Shown here piece by piece: positions 26,758-34,434 of a DNA stretch of 64,000 nt. The position numbers were made by a program, and so were the translations under genes. Position 1 is the first letter of the stretch; the number at the start of each line of letters is the position of its first letter. Below the pieces are notes generated by a model that ran no database searches, was not told the origin of the DNA, and saw only the letters and a list, made by a program, of their open reading frames with translations. This stretch comes from Burkholderiaceae bacterium (lineage in GTDB: Bacteria > Pseudomonadota > Gammaproteobacteria > Burkholderiales > Burkholderiaceae_C): NCBI GenBank assembly GCA_030695205.1, contig JAUYTN010000015.1, positions 62,001 to 126,000 of the forward strand. The letters run 5' to 3'.

Positions 26758-26818
26758 GTCAGGTACAGCCCAGGCTGGGCAGCATCCCTGCACCTTCAAC
26801 CCACCTGGCTGTCTCTCC

Positions 26819-28078
26819 ATGTCCACCACTTCACTGCGCTACCCGGCCCATCCCCCATCAACACCCCTCAAGGCCGTGGCCGCACCCGTGGGTGTGGTCA
26901 TCGTGGGTGCAGGGCTTGCGGGTCTGACGGCGGCGGAGGCCTTGCGCGCAGCGCAGTTCAACGGGCCAATCACCCTGCTGGGGGACGAGGCCTGCGGTCC
27001 TTACCAGCGCCCGCCTTTGTCCAAAGACTGGCTGCTGGGCGACCTGGCGGCCTCGTCCCTTGCCCTGCGCGACCCGGAAAAGCTGTTGCGTCTGCAAATT
27101 GATATGCGCACCGGTGTGGCAGTTGCCTCGATTGACCGCCAGGCCTGCCACGTGGTGCTGGGCAGCGGCGAGGTGCTCCCTTACGCCGGGCTGGTGCTTG
27201 CCACGGGGTCACGGCCCCGCACACTGGCCTTGCCGGGTGCCAATGCCCCAGGTGTGCTCACCCTTCGCTCACCGGCAGACGCCACCCTGCTGAGCAAGGG
27301 CCTTGCCCGTTGTGCTGCGCAAATGCAGCCATTGGTGGTCATCGGTGGTGGCTTTATCGGGCTGGAGGTGGCGGCGACAGCCCGTTCGATGGGTGTGGCC
27401 GTCACGGTGCTGGAGGCTGCCCCCCGCTTGCTGAGCCGCGCACTGGCCCCGGTGATGTCCGACTGGTTTGCCCACCTGCACCGCAGCCACGGCGTGCAAC
27501 TGCTGCTGGGTGCAGCAGCAGAGCAACTGGAGACCGGCCCCGATGGGTGGGTCAGGGGTGTGCGGTTGGCCAGCGGCCAGTTGCTGCCCGCTGGCCTAGT
27601 GTTGGTGGGCGTGGGCACCGTGCCCAACGATGCATTGGCGCAGGCAGCCGGGCTGCCTTGCGACCGCGGCATAGTGGTCGATGCATGCAGCCGCACTGCC
27701 GATCCGCTGATCGTCGCAGCGGGAGATTGCACCGTGCGCAGGCAGCCCGACGGCAGCCTGCTGAGGTTGGAGTCGGTCCAGAACGCCACCGAGCAGGCCA
27801 AGGGCGCCGCTGCCGCACTGCTGGGGCAGAGACGCCCGTTTGGCACCACGCCCTGGTTCTGGAGTGACCAGTACGGACACAAGCTGCAAATGGTGGGTTT
27901 GAGTGCGGGTGCAGACCAGTCAGTGCCCATTGGCGACATGTCCGGGTCGCGTTTTTGCGTCGAGCATTACCGACAAAACCAACTGCTGGCGGTGGATTGC
28001 GTGAACAGCCCCAGGGACTTTCTGGCTGCCCGCAAGCGGATGGACCAGCCGAATGACGTCTTGCCGGTGGGTTCCTGA
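26819..28078 (+). CDS. FAD-dependent ferredoxin/rubredoxin reductase-like oxidoreductase
   Basis: A 419-residue flavoprotein of the ferredoxin reductase group. The FAD-binding VVIVGAGLAGLTAAEALR is at about residues 23-42, the substrate/NAD region includes YQRPPLSKDWL, and the NAD-binding VVIGGGFIGLEVAATARSMG follows. The second FAD motif is IVAAGDC and the C-terminal reductase domain begins with PWFWSDQYGHKLQMVG. Such enzymes pass electrons from NAD(P)H to ferredoxin or rubredoxin, and a rubredoxin gene lies 2 kb downstream in the same cluster. ATG 26819 is the first start that fits the family, although in-frame starts exist further upstream. Confidence 0.87.
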   Translation: MSTTSLRYPAHPPSTPLKAVAAPVGVVIVGAGLAGLTAAEALRAAQFNGPITLLGDEACGPYQRPPLSKDWLLGDLAASSLALRDPEKLLRLQIDMRTGVAVASIDRQACHVVLGSGEVLPYAGLVLATGSRPRTLALPGANAPGVLTLRSPADATLLSKGLARCAAQMQPLVVIGGGFIGLEVAATARSMGVAVTVLEAAPRLLSRALAPVMSDWFAHLHRSHGVQLLLGAAAEQLETGPDGWVRGVRLASGQLLPAGLVLVGVGTVPNDALAQAAGLPCDRGIVVDACSRTADPLIVAAGDCTVRRQPDGSLLRLESVQNATEQAKGAAAALLGQRRPFGTTPWFWSDQYGHKLQMVGLSAGADQSVPIGDMSGSRFCVEHYRQNQLLAVDCVNSPRDFLAARKRMDQPNDVLPVGS

Positions 28079-28102
28079 ACGCCACATGAACGCCGCTTTC
28101 AG
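28076..28102 (+). promoter_or_regulatory. Direct-repeat operator, site 2 (TGAAC-N6-TGAAC)
   Basis: TGAAC at 28076-28080 (its TGA is the stop codon of the FAD reductase gene) and TGAAC at 28087-28091, then GCCGCTTTCAG. The layout is the same as sites 1 and 3. It lies 70 bp before the shp start codon, so shp and the cytochrome genes probably have their own regulated promoter despite the short gap. Confidence 0.6.
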
Positions 28103-28171
28103 CCTCTGTTCAAGCACGAAATCACACACTTGACCCATTCGCTCAACACCACCCTTTCTGCAGGAGTTTTT

Positions 28172-28663
28172 ATGAACATTTTTACTTCCCCCGCCGCTCC
28201 CCGCACCGCGCACCACACCGCTGCAGGCGGCGCTGCCCGCCCTGCACCTCGCCGCGCCAGCCACCCCCGCCGGTTGCGCGGCATGGCCGCCCTGGTTGCC
28301 GCGCTGCTGGTGGGTGGCCCGGTGCTGGCTGCCGACACCACCCCGGCCGAGCAGCTCAAGCGCTGGACGGTGGAAGCCGGTGCCCCGGCCTCGGCCGAGC
28401 GGGGCAAGGTGTTCTTTAACAGCCGCCACGGTGGCGAGTGGAGCTGTGCCTCTTGCCACAACACGCCGCCCACCACAGAGGGCAAGCACCCCAACACCGG
28501 CAAGGTCATCCCCACGTTGGCCCCCAGCTTCAACGCCAAAACCTTCACCGACGTGGCCAAGGCAGACAAATGGTTTCGCCGCAACTGCAATGACGTGCTC
28601 AAACGCGAATGCACCGCCCCCGAAAAGGCCGACGTGATGGCCTACCTGATCAACCTGAAATGA
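28172..28663 (+). CDS. shp: SHP-type oxygen-binding cytochrome c (DUF1924)
   Basis: A 163-residue periplasmic monohaem cytochrome c. A long basic, alanine-rich leader and hydrophobic core (MAALVAALLVGG) precede a cleavage site near VLA-AD. The haem motif is CASCH (residues 92-96). The C-terminal FRRNCNDVLKRECTAPEKADVMAYL is the DUF1924 / sphaeroides haem protein signature, containing an Asn that is the candidate distal ligand and two cysteines that could form a disulphide. SHP from Rhodobacter binds O2 and NO. AGGAG sits 8 nt before ATG 28172. It leads the shp-dhc-cytochrome b561 trio. Confidence 0.88.
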   Translation: MNIFTSPAAPRTAHHTAAGGAARPAPRRASHPRRLRGMAALVAALLVGGPVLAADTTPAEQLKRWTVEAGAPASAERGKVFFNSRHGGEWSCASCHNTPPTTEGKHPNTGKVIPTLAPSFNAKTFTDVAKADKWFRRNCNDVLKRECTAPEKADVMAYLINLK

Positions 28664-28677
28664 CGGAGCGCCCCACC

Positions 28678-29214
28678 ATGCACACACTGTCTTATCCCGG
28701 TCTGGCCTCCTGGTTGGCCTGCGGCCTGCTGGCCCTGGCCGCGCCCCTGGCAGCCCATGCCGACAGCAACAACCTGCAGCCCCGCAACGAGCTGAAGGTG
28801 TACACCGAAGAATGTGGCTCGTGCCACCTGGCCTACCCGCCAGGCCTGCTGCCCGCTGCGTCATGGACACGCATGATGGGCACGCTGGATAACCACTATG
28901 GCGACGACGCCTCGCTGGATGCCGCCACCGTGCAGCAAATCAGCACCTGGCTGCAAACCAACGCAGGCACCTATAAAAAAGTCCGCCGCGACCCCACTCC
29001 TCCGCCAGACGACCGCATCACCCGCAGCGCCTGGTTCGAGCGCGAGCACCGCGACGTGGACACCCCCAAGGTCTGGAAGCATGCGTCCGTCAAAAGCGCC
29101 GCCAACTGCATCGCTTGCCACAGCGCCGCCGACAAGGGCAACTTCGACGAAAGAAGCCTTCGGTTTCCCAAGGGGCTGGATGAACGCTACCGCACCGCTT
29201 TTCAGGGAGATTGA
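28678..29214 (+). CDS. Dihaem cytochrome c (DHC)
   Basis: A 178-residue exported dihaem cytochrome c. The signal peptide ends around LAAHA-DS. Haem motifs are CGSCH (residues 46-50) and CIACH (144-148). YTEECGSCHLAYPPGLLP and FDERSLRFP are characteristic of DHC, the known electron donor of SHP in Rhodobacter. An alternative ATG at 28660 overlaps the shp stop codon (ATGA); 28678 gives the better signal peptide. The stop at 29214 nearly touches the cytochrome b561 start, indicating tight co-expression. Confidence 0.88.
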   Translation: MHTLSYPGLASWLACGLLALAAPLAAHADSNNLQPRNELKVYTEECGSCHLAYPPGLLPAASWTRMMGTLDNHYGDDASLDAATVQQISTWLQTNAGTYKKVRRDPTPPPDDRITRSAWFEREHRDVDTPKVWKHASVKSAANCIACHSAADKGNFDERSLRFPKGLDERYRTAFQGD

Positions 29215-29216
29215 GC

Positions 29217-29957
29217 ATGAACGCATCTGTTGCCACAGGCCTCGGCACCCAGGCCCGCCCCGCCGCCCAGGCAGTGGCTGGCCCCGTGCCGTCACGGCGG
29301 GTCATTGACGCCGCCACCCGCATGTACCACTGGTTGTTTGCGCTCAGCTTTCTGGGCGCGTACCTCACCGCTGAAGGCGAGCGCTGGCGCATGCTGCACG
29401 TCACGCTGGGCTACACCCTGGCCGGGTTGCTGGTGTTCAGGGTGGTGTATGGGCTGTTTGGCCCCCGGCAGGCCCGACTGTCGGCCCTGTGGGCCAAGCT
29501 GAGCGGTGGGGCCGACTGGCTGCGCAGCGCCTGTCGCGCCCGTGCACTGGCCAGTGTGAACTGGCGGCAGGGCCAGAACCTGCTGATGGCGCTGGCGGTG
29601 GTGTGCATGCTGGTGGCGGTGGTGCCCGTCACGCTCACGGGCTACGCCAGCTTCAACGAGTGGGGCCCCGACGCCCTGACCGACTGGCACGCCTGGGTGG
29701 GCGACGCCTTCTTGTACCTGGTGCTGGCCCATTTGGGCGGCCTGCTGGCCATCAGCCTGTGGCGCCGCAAAAACCTGACCACGCCCATGCTCACCGGGCG
29801 CACCGAAGGCCGTGGCCCTGACCTGGCCAAACACAACCACACCGCACTGGCTGTGCTGCTGCTGTTGGCTGTGGCGGCTTACATTGCCTGGGAGTGGAGC
29901 CAGTCCCCCAAGGGCCTGATCGACTGGCCCAGCCTGTGGGCACTGTTCAAAAACTGA
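29217..29957 (+). CDS. Membrane cytochrome b561-type protein
   Basis: A 246-residue inner-membrane b-type cytochrome. Histidine-bearing helices include RMYHWLFALSFLGAYLT, LHVTLGYTLAGLLVFRVVYGL, DWHAWVGDAFLYLVLAHLGGLLA and a final HNHTALAVLLLLAVAAYIAWEW. It belongs to the cytochrome b561 / Ni-hydrogenase b-subunit family and would pass quinol electrons to the dihaem cytochrome. ATG 29217 has GGGAGA 8 nt upstream and is preferred to an in-frame TTG at 29211. It completes the SHP-DHC-cytochrome b trio known from Rhodobacter and Shewanella. Confidence 0.9.
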   Translation: MNASVATGLGTQARPAAQAVAGPVPSRRVIDAATRMYHWLFALSFLGAYLTAEGERWRMLHVTLGYTLAGLLVFRVVYGLFGPRQARLSALWAKLSGGADWLRSACRARALASVNWRQGQNLLMALAVVCMLVAVVPVTLTGYASFNEWGPDALTDWHAWVGDAFLYLVLAHLGGLLAISLWRRKNLTTPMLTGRTEGRGPDLAKHNHTALAVLLLLAVAAYIAWEWSQSPKGLIDWPSLWALFKN

Positions 29958-30016
29958 CCGCGTGCTGCGTGGCCAAATCTGAAGTTGAAACCTGAATTGT
30001 TTAAAGAGATAACCCC

Positions 30017-30181
30017 ATGAAAACCTGGATGTGTGTGGTGTGTGGATTCATTTACGACGAGGCAGAAGGCCGCCCCGAAGACGGCATTGCACCCGGTACC
30101 CCCTGGGCCGATGTGCCAGCCAACTGGATGTGCCCCGAGTGCAACGTCGGCAAAGCCCAGTTTGAGATGGTGGAGCTGTGA
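30017..30181 (+). CDS. Rubredoxin
   Basis: A 54-residue one-iron electron carrier, translated directly from the sequence because it is short. The two metal-binding knuckles are CVVCG (residues 6-10) and CPEC (39-42), with the conserved aromatic and acidic residues IYDEAEGRPEDGIAPGTPW between them. A GAGA site precedes ATG 30017. It lies 59 bp after the cytochrome b561 gene and 43 bp before the cation exporter gene. The natural reductase in this cluster is the FAD reductase at 26.8 kb; that pairing is inference. Confidence 0.93.
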   Translation: MKTWMCVVCGFIYDEAEGRPEDGIAPGTPWADVPANWMCPECNVGKAQFEMVEL

Positions 30182-30224
30182 GCCGCTCGCTCGGCATGTG
30201 CCGCAACTGCACGGGGCCAGTGGC

Positions 30225-31133
30225 ATGAGTCGCTTGCCCGCGTTCACGCCCAGGCAGGCCTTGCTGCTTTCGGTTGCCGCTGCGCTGCTGACCATTGGCA
30301 TGAAGTCAGGCGCGTGGTGGCTGACAGGCTCGGTGGGCTACCTGTCTGACGCGCTGGAGTCGCTGGTGAACCTGGCGGGTGCCAGCTTTGCACTCTGGAT
30401 GGTGTCGGTTGCGCAGTCGCCTGCGGATGAGCGGCACCCGTTCGGCCACGGCAAAGCCGAATACTTTTCGGTGGCGTTTGAGGGCGGGCTGATTTTTCTG
30501 GCTTCGCTGGCCATTTTGCTGGCCGCAGGGGAGCGCTTGCTCAACCCCCAGCCCTTGGGTGCCCTGGGCGTGGGCACCGGTTTGTCGGTGGCGGCCAGTC
30601 TGATCAACCTGCTGGTGGCCCAGGTGCTGTTTGTGGTGGCGCGCCGCCACACCTCCATGGCATTGGAAGCCGATGCCCGCCACCTGATGACCGATGTCTG
30701 GACCACCGCCGGTGTCATTTTGGGCGTGGCTGCTGCCAGCCTGACCGGCTGGCTGTGGCTTGACCCGCTGATTGCGTGCCTGGTGGCCTTCAACATCCTG
30801 CGCGAAGGTGGGAGTCTGGTGCAACGTGCCATTCACGGCCTGCTGGACCAAGCCCTCAGCCCTGACAAGCTGGCGCAGTTGCAACACGCCCTTCAAACCA
30901 CCACCGCCGCTGCAGGCTGCCAGTGCACCGGCCTGAAAACTCGTGCATCGGGTAGCCAGGCATTTGCCACGGTCAAGCTGCGCGTGCCCGGCCAGTGGAC
31001 GGTGCTGCAGGCGCACACACTGGCAGATCAACTGGAGCAAGCCGTGATGACAGCGACCGGCGTGGACCTCACCACCCACATTGAGCCCATGGAGCCTGAT
31101 TCGGCCCCGTCGCCAACCTTGGCTGCCCAATGA
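30225..31133 (+). CDS. Cation diffusion facilitator family metal exporter
   Basis: A 302-residue inner-membrane CDF exporter. Six membrane helices are followed by a cytoplasmic domain. The first metal site region is YLSDALESLVN, close to the SDAMES form seen in a CDF subgroup, and the second is ADARHLMTDVW, with the HxxxD pair of helix V. DERHPFGHGKAEYF in the II-III loop is a CDF signature. The specific metal (iron, zinc or manganese) cannot be told from these motifs. Its ATG follows the rubredoxin stop by 43 bp, and its stop overlaps the next start by 4 nt. Confidence 0.9.
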   Translation: MSRLPAFTPRQALLLSVAAALLTIGMKSGAWWLTGSVGYLSDALESLVNLAGASFALWMVSVAQSPADERHPFGHGKAEYFSVAFEGGLIFLASLAILLAAGERLLNPQPLGALGVGTGLSVAASLINLLVAQVLFVVARRHTSMALEADARHLMTDVWTTAGVILGVAAASLTGWLWLDPLIACLVAFNILREGGSLVQRAIHGLLDQALSPDKLAQLQHALQTTTAAAGCQCTGLKTRASGSQAFATVKLRVPGQWTVLQAHTLADQLEQAVMTATGVDLTTHIEPMEPDSAPSPTLAAQ

Positions 31134-31795
31134 GCCCGAACGCCATGGCACACCAAGCCCGATCAGACCGTGTGGCCTGGGCAGGCCGCCAACACCCCAT
31201 GCGGCGTCACAACTGGTCGATGTTGCAGGGGGAACACCGGGCCGTGCTGCTTGGTGGCGAATTGGTTGGGCGCGTTTCATCCGGGTTGCTGTTGCTCAGC
31301 CATCCCGTGCAGGGTCAGCGCGAGCACCAGTTGCTGGTTGGTGCTGGCGACTGGCTGGGTACCGAATGGCTGGGTCAGCCACCCACGCAACTGAGCATGA
31401 CTGCGTTCACCGCTGTACGCGCCTCGTGGCGCGTCATCAGGCCAACGGCGTACCCCAGTGTTGTCATTGGTTGCTTGCAGGCCACACTGTCCCAGCACCA
31501 GCGGCGAGCCACAGAACTGTTGGCCTTGCGCACCGGTTCGGCAGACGAGCGGTGCCGCCATTTTCTGCACCTCATGGTGCGGTCCCAACCTGGGGCTGTG
31601 GGGGCTGAGAGGGCAGGCCCTTCGATAGACCTGCCACCGTTGAAGGCCATCGCCCATTTGCTGGATTTGGCTCCTGAAACCGCATGCCGCGCGCTGACCC
31701 GTGTCCGCAAGGCCATGGGGCAGGCGGCATGTGAAATGTCCAGCCCCGTGGGGGCGACCGAGCGGCTGCAGCCGGGCTATCTGAACGGCACCTGA
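31130..31795 (+). CDS. Divergent Crp-like regulator
   Basis: A 221-residue protein with weak but recognisable Crp/Fnr architecture. HNWSMLQGEHRAVLLGG and VSSGLLLLSHPVQGQREHQLLVGAGDWLGTEWLG follow the beta-roll pattern. A central helix includes LALRTGSADERCRHFLHLM. A winged-helix-like end reads PPLKAIAHLLDLAPETACRALTRVRKAM. No canonical cyclic-nucleotide-binding residues or iron-sulphur cysteines are evident, so the effector is unknown. It overlaps the CDF exporter stop (ATGA), so it is translated from the same message. Its own stop codon lies inside operator site 3. Confidence 0.68.
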   Translation: MSPNAMAHQARSDRVAWAGRQHPMRRHNWSMLQGEHRAVLLGGELVGRVSSGLLLLSHPVQGQREHQLLVGAGDWLGTEWLGQPPTQLSMTAFTAVRASWRVIRPTAYPSVVIGCLQATLSQHQRRATELLALRTGSADERCRHFLHLMVRSQPGAVGAERAGPSIDLPPLKAIAHLLDLAPETACRALTRVRKAMGQAACEMSSPVGATERLQPGYLNGT

Positions 31796-31816
31796 ACGCG
31801 CGCTTCAGGTGCCGTT
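31782..31816 (+). promoter_or_regulatory. Direct-repeat operator, site 3, embedded in a 13-bp perfect hairpin
   Basis: TGAAC at 31782-31786 and 31793-31797 have the same 11-bp period as sites 1 and 2 and are followed by GCGCTTCAG. Superimposed on this, AACGGCACCTGAA (31784-31796) pairs perfectly with TTCAGGTGCCGTT (31804-31816) across a 7-nt loop. The stop codon of the Crp-like gene lies in the left arm. No T-tract follows. It could act as an operator for the lipoprotein gene 105 bp downstream, as an RNA hairpin ending the upstream message, or both. Confidence 0.6.
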
Positions 31817-31920
31817 AAGGGCAAGTTGCGCACCATGCTTGGGTGGCTTGTTCATTGAAGTTGCCACCCGCAGGGACAGTCTGCGTGCCCTGCTACCCCA
31901 TTTTTTAAACCAAGGTACCT

Positions 31921-33378
31921 ATGAAAATCCTGACGCCGTTTCCTGTTCGATTCATACTTTCCGCCGGTGCGGCGCTTGCCCTGGCGGCGTGTGGCGGCGG
32001 TGGGGCCGATCCCGTCCCAGGTCCGGCTCCCATCACACAGCAGCCTGCTGGCGTGGCCGCCACGTACGTGGGGCCCATCAGCGGTTTCGGGTCGGTAATC
32101 GTCAATGGCATGCGGTTTGACACCGTGGGAGCCACGATGGCGGATGACGATGGCCGACCCGTGCGCCTGCAAGATTTGTCGCTGGGCATGACGGTCAGTG
32201 TGGACGGCACCGCCGACGACGCCACTGCCCGTGGCGCTGCCAAATCGCTGGCGCTGCTGCGCGGTACCACCGGGCCCATCACCGCCCTGGATGCCGTGAG
32301 CCAGACCCTCACCGTGCTGGGCATGACGGTCAAGGCCACCCCGGCCACGGCGTACAAAGACGTGGCTGGTTTTGCGTCGCTGACCGTGGGCAGCGTGGTG
32401 GAGGTGTACGGCGTCGTGCAGTCTGACAACACGGTGTTGGCCACGCTGATTGACAAGGAAGATTCGGCCAGCACCCATCGGCTGGTGGGCCGCCTGAGTG
32501 GATTGAACACAGTGGCCAAGACCTTCCAGGTCGGCTCGCTGCAGGTCAGTTACGGTAGCGCAACGCTGGCAGGTGTGCTGGTTGACGGTGCGCTGGTCAA
32601 CGTCAAGGCTGCACAGGCACCGGCGGGCGGCGTGCTGACTGCGAGCGAGGTGCGGGTGGGTGGCAGCAAGGGCTACAGCACCACGGTGGCGGCTGGTTCG
32701 TACCTGAAGATCAAGGGCGTGGCAGAGGCGGCACCCGTCAACGGCGTGCTGACCGTGTCGGGCACGCGGGTGAATGTGGCCCAGGCGGTGTACAAAAACG
32801 CGGGCACCATCCGTCCGGGCGATTTTCTGGAAATTAAAGGCGCATGGGATGGCAGCGTGTTGCTGGCCAGCAAGGTGGAGCTGGAAAACGATGACCGCGA
32901 CAACGACGGCTACAAAGACAGCAACGAGCTGTATGGCGCAGTCAGCGCCCTTACCGCCGAGGGCTATGTGGTGATGAACGGCGTGACGGTGGACATCAGC
33001 TCGGCGTACTTTGACAAAGGCACCCGTGCCCAGTTGGCGGTTGGCGTGCCGCTGGAGGTCAAGGGCGTGGTGCAAGGCAACCTGTTCAAGGCCTACAAGG
33101 TGGAGTTCAAGTCGGGGTACAGCTCCAACGGCAGCTCCAGCAGCTCCAGCAGCTCCAGCAGCACCGGCTTTGAGTACGAGTCTTACGGCTTTGTGAGCGA
33201 CTTTGTGTCGGTGTCCAGTTTCAAGGTCAACGGCATGGCCGTGGATGCCTCGGCCGCCCGATTCGAAGACGGCACCCCCGCCAACCTGGCCAACGGCGCG
33301 TACCTGGAAGTCAAAGGCGCGCAGAACGCGCAGGGCGTGTTCGTGGCGCGCAAGATTGAGTTCAAACGCTACCGTTGA
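31921..33378 (+). CDS. DUF5666 multi-repeat lipoprotein
   Basis: A 485-residue predicted outer-membrane or periplasmic lipoprotein. The lipobox is LALAAC followed by GGGG. The remainder is built of about six DUF5666-like beta-rich repeats of 60-75 residues, recognisable by G.V.a.....v.V.G..V and LEVKG (for example FGSVIVNGMRFDT, YLKIKGVAE, FLEIKGAWD, PLEVKGVVQ, YLEVKGAQN). An EF-hand-like acidic stretch NDDRDNDGYKDSNE occurs near residue 325, and a polyserine linker near residue 405 is encoded by a 9-bp tandem repeat. Function is unknown. It follows operator site 3 and so may belong to the PepSY two-component regulon. Confidence 0.88.
   Translation: MKILTPFPVRFILSAGAALALAACGGGGADPVPGPAPITQQPAGVAATYVGPISGFGSVIVNGMRFDTVGATMADDDGRPVRLQDLSLGMTVSVDGTADDATARGAAKSLALLRGTTGPITALDAVSQTLTVLGMTVKATPATAYKDVAGFASLTVGSVVEVYGVVQSDNTVLATLIDKEDSASTHRLVGRLSGLNTVAKTFQVGSLQVSYGSATLAGVLVDGALVNVKAAQAPAGGVLTASEVRVGGSKGYSTTVAAGSYLKIKGVAEAAPVNGVLTVSGTRVNVAQAVYKNAGTIRPGDFLEIKGAWDGSVLLASKVELENDDRDNDGYKDSNELYGAVSALTAEGYVVMNGVTVDISSAYFDKGTRAQLAVGVPLEVKGVVQGNLFKAYKVEFKSGYSSNGSSSSSSSSSSTGFEYESYGFVSDFVSVSSFKVNGMAVDASAARFEDGTPANLANGAYLEVKGAQNAQGVFVARKIEFKRYR
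33133..33162 (+). repeat. 9-bp tandem repeat encoding the polyserine linker
   Basis: Three successive AGCTCCAGC units plus a partial AGC lie in frame in the DUF5666 lipoprotein gene and encode serine only. Because the unit is a multiple of three, slippage would change linker length without changing the frame. Confidence 0.8.
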
Positions 33379-33717
33379 ACCGAGGTTGCGCTGCGGGTGA
33401 ATGTGATGGGCATGGGGCGCACACCCCATGCCCGGAGCCTTGGACCGACATTGCTGTGGCCACGGTGGCGCAAAACCCAGATGTCGGCGAGAAAAAAAGG
33501 GTGACCAGGCCCAGATTTGGGTGCACAAATTTCGCAGCCAGGGCCAGCTTGACTGCTGGACCACACCCGCGAAGACGCGGTGCGCCTGGTGTACCTGGAA
33601 GCGTTGAGGCCACACGAAAACTTCTACCGTGATTTTTGAAGCAATGACGCATTGGCGGGCCAGACCAGATGGCCCGGCTGGATTTCTGGGGCGTCCTTGC
33701 GTAGGAAAATAGGGACG
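33379..33717. other. Gene-free stretch with a terminator-like hairpin
   Basis: No convincing coding region is seen in this stretch on either strand. GGGCATGGGG (33408-33417) pairs with CCCCATGCCC (33424-33433) across 6 nt, a 10-bp perfect stem just after the lipoprotein gene. It lacks a T-tract but may end or protect the transcript. The remainder shows nothing else recognisable. It separates the redox cluster from the accessory phosphoribosyltransferase pair. Confidence 0.6.
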
Positions 33718-34434
33718 ATGTTCAGCCACGCACAACCGCCGCGTACACCTTGGGGCAACTTTCCCGATGTGCTGATCCACGCCAGCGAGTCGGCGGTCAA
33801 ACAGCACCCGGCTTATGGGGCCGCTAAGTCCGGCAATGGCGCTGCTGCCACAGCGTTGGTCAACGCCACAATGAGTGATGCCATGAACCTTGCTCTCCTG
33901 CACTTGCTGCAAGGGCATACCCCGGTGTTGGTCAGCGCGCATGCCTATGAGCGGGAGGGCATTAATGCCATTCCCGAGAGTTTTGCGGTTGAAATCAGCA
34001 AAGCCTTGGACTGGCCACACGACGTAGGCGTGGCGCAAATGAACGTTGTGGCCCACACCGGTGCAGACGGCTTCGCGCGCATGGCGCGGCAAGCCGAATT
34101 TACCGGCGTTGTTCAGCCCGGTGTTGACTACGTGCTGGTTGATGACTTTGTCGGCATGGGTGGCACGCTTGCGAACCTGAAGGGCTATATTGAGACAAAT
34201 GGAGGCCGGGTGCTCGCAGCGGTGTGCTTGACGGGAAAACCCCACTCTTCCAAACTGGCACTTTCGCCCACGCGGCTTGACGAACTGAGGAAAAAACATG
34301 GAGCAGAACTTGAACGCTGGTGGGTGGAGCGATTTGCTCACTCCTTCGACGCGCTTACTGAATCAGAAGCTCGGTACCTCTCCCGAACTGAGGCGGCTGA
34401 CACCATCCGAAATCGAATTGCTGCTGCAAAGTAA
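33718..34434 (+). CDS. Phosphoribosyltransferase-domain protein
   Basis: A 238-residue protein with a type I phosphoribosyltransferase core. The PRPP-binding motif is VLVDDFVGMGGTLANL at about residues 142-157, preceded by PVLVSAHAYEREGINAIP and followed by VLAAVCLTGKP. GGGACG precedes ATG 33718. The last 45 codons are overlapped in another frame by the next gene. Homologues of this small PRTase type are frequent in mobile or accessory regions, and base composition here is less GC-rich than in the flanking genes. The base or other acceptor is not identifiable. Confidence 0.75.
   Translation: MFSHAQPPRTPWGNFPDVLIHASESAVKQHPAYGAAKSGNGAAATALVNATMSDAMNLALLHLLQGHTPVLVSAHAYEREGINAIPESFAVEISKALDWPHDVGVAQMNVVAHTGADGFARMARQAEFTGVVQPGVDYVLVDDFVGMGGTLANLKGYIETNGGRVLAAVCLTGKPHSSKLALSPTRLDELRKKHGAELERWWVERFAHSFDALTESEARYLSRTEAADTIRNRIAAAK

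Noticed and set aside
33375-33632. An 85-codon frame in the gap after the DUF5666 lipoprotein
   Set aside because: It overlaps the lipoprotein stop, contains the hairpin, lacks a ribosome site and has no family-like sequence.
31852-34341. An 829-codon frame on the minus strand opposite the DUF5666 lipoprotein and PRTase genes
   Set aside because: It spans two well-supported plus-strand genes and an intergenic gap, lacks domains, and is Gln/His/Arg-rich in the way expected for antisense of GC-rich codons.
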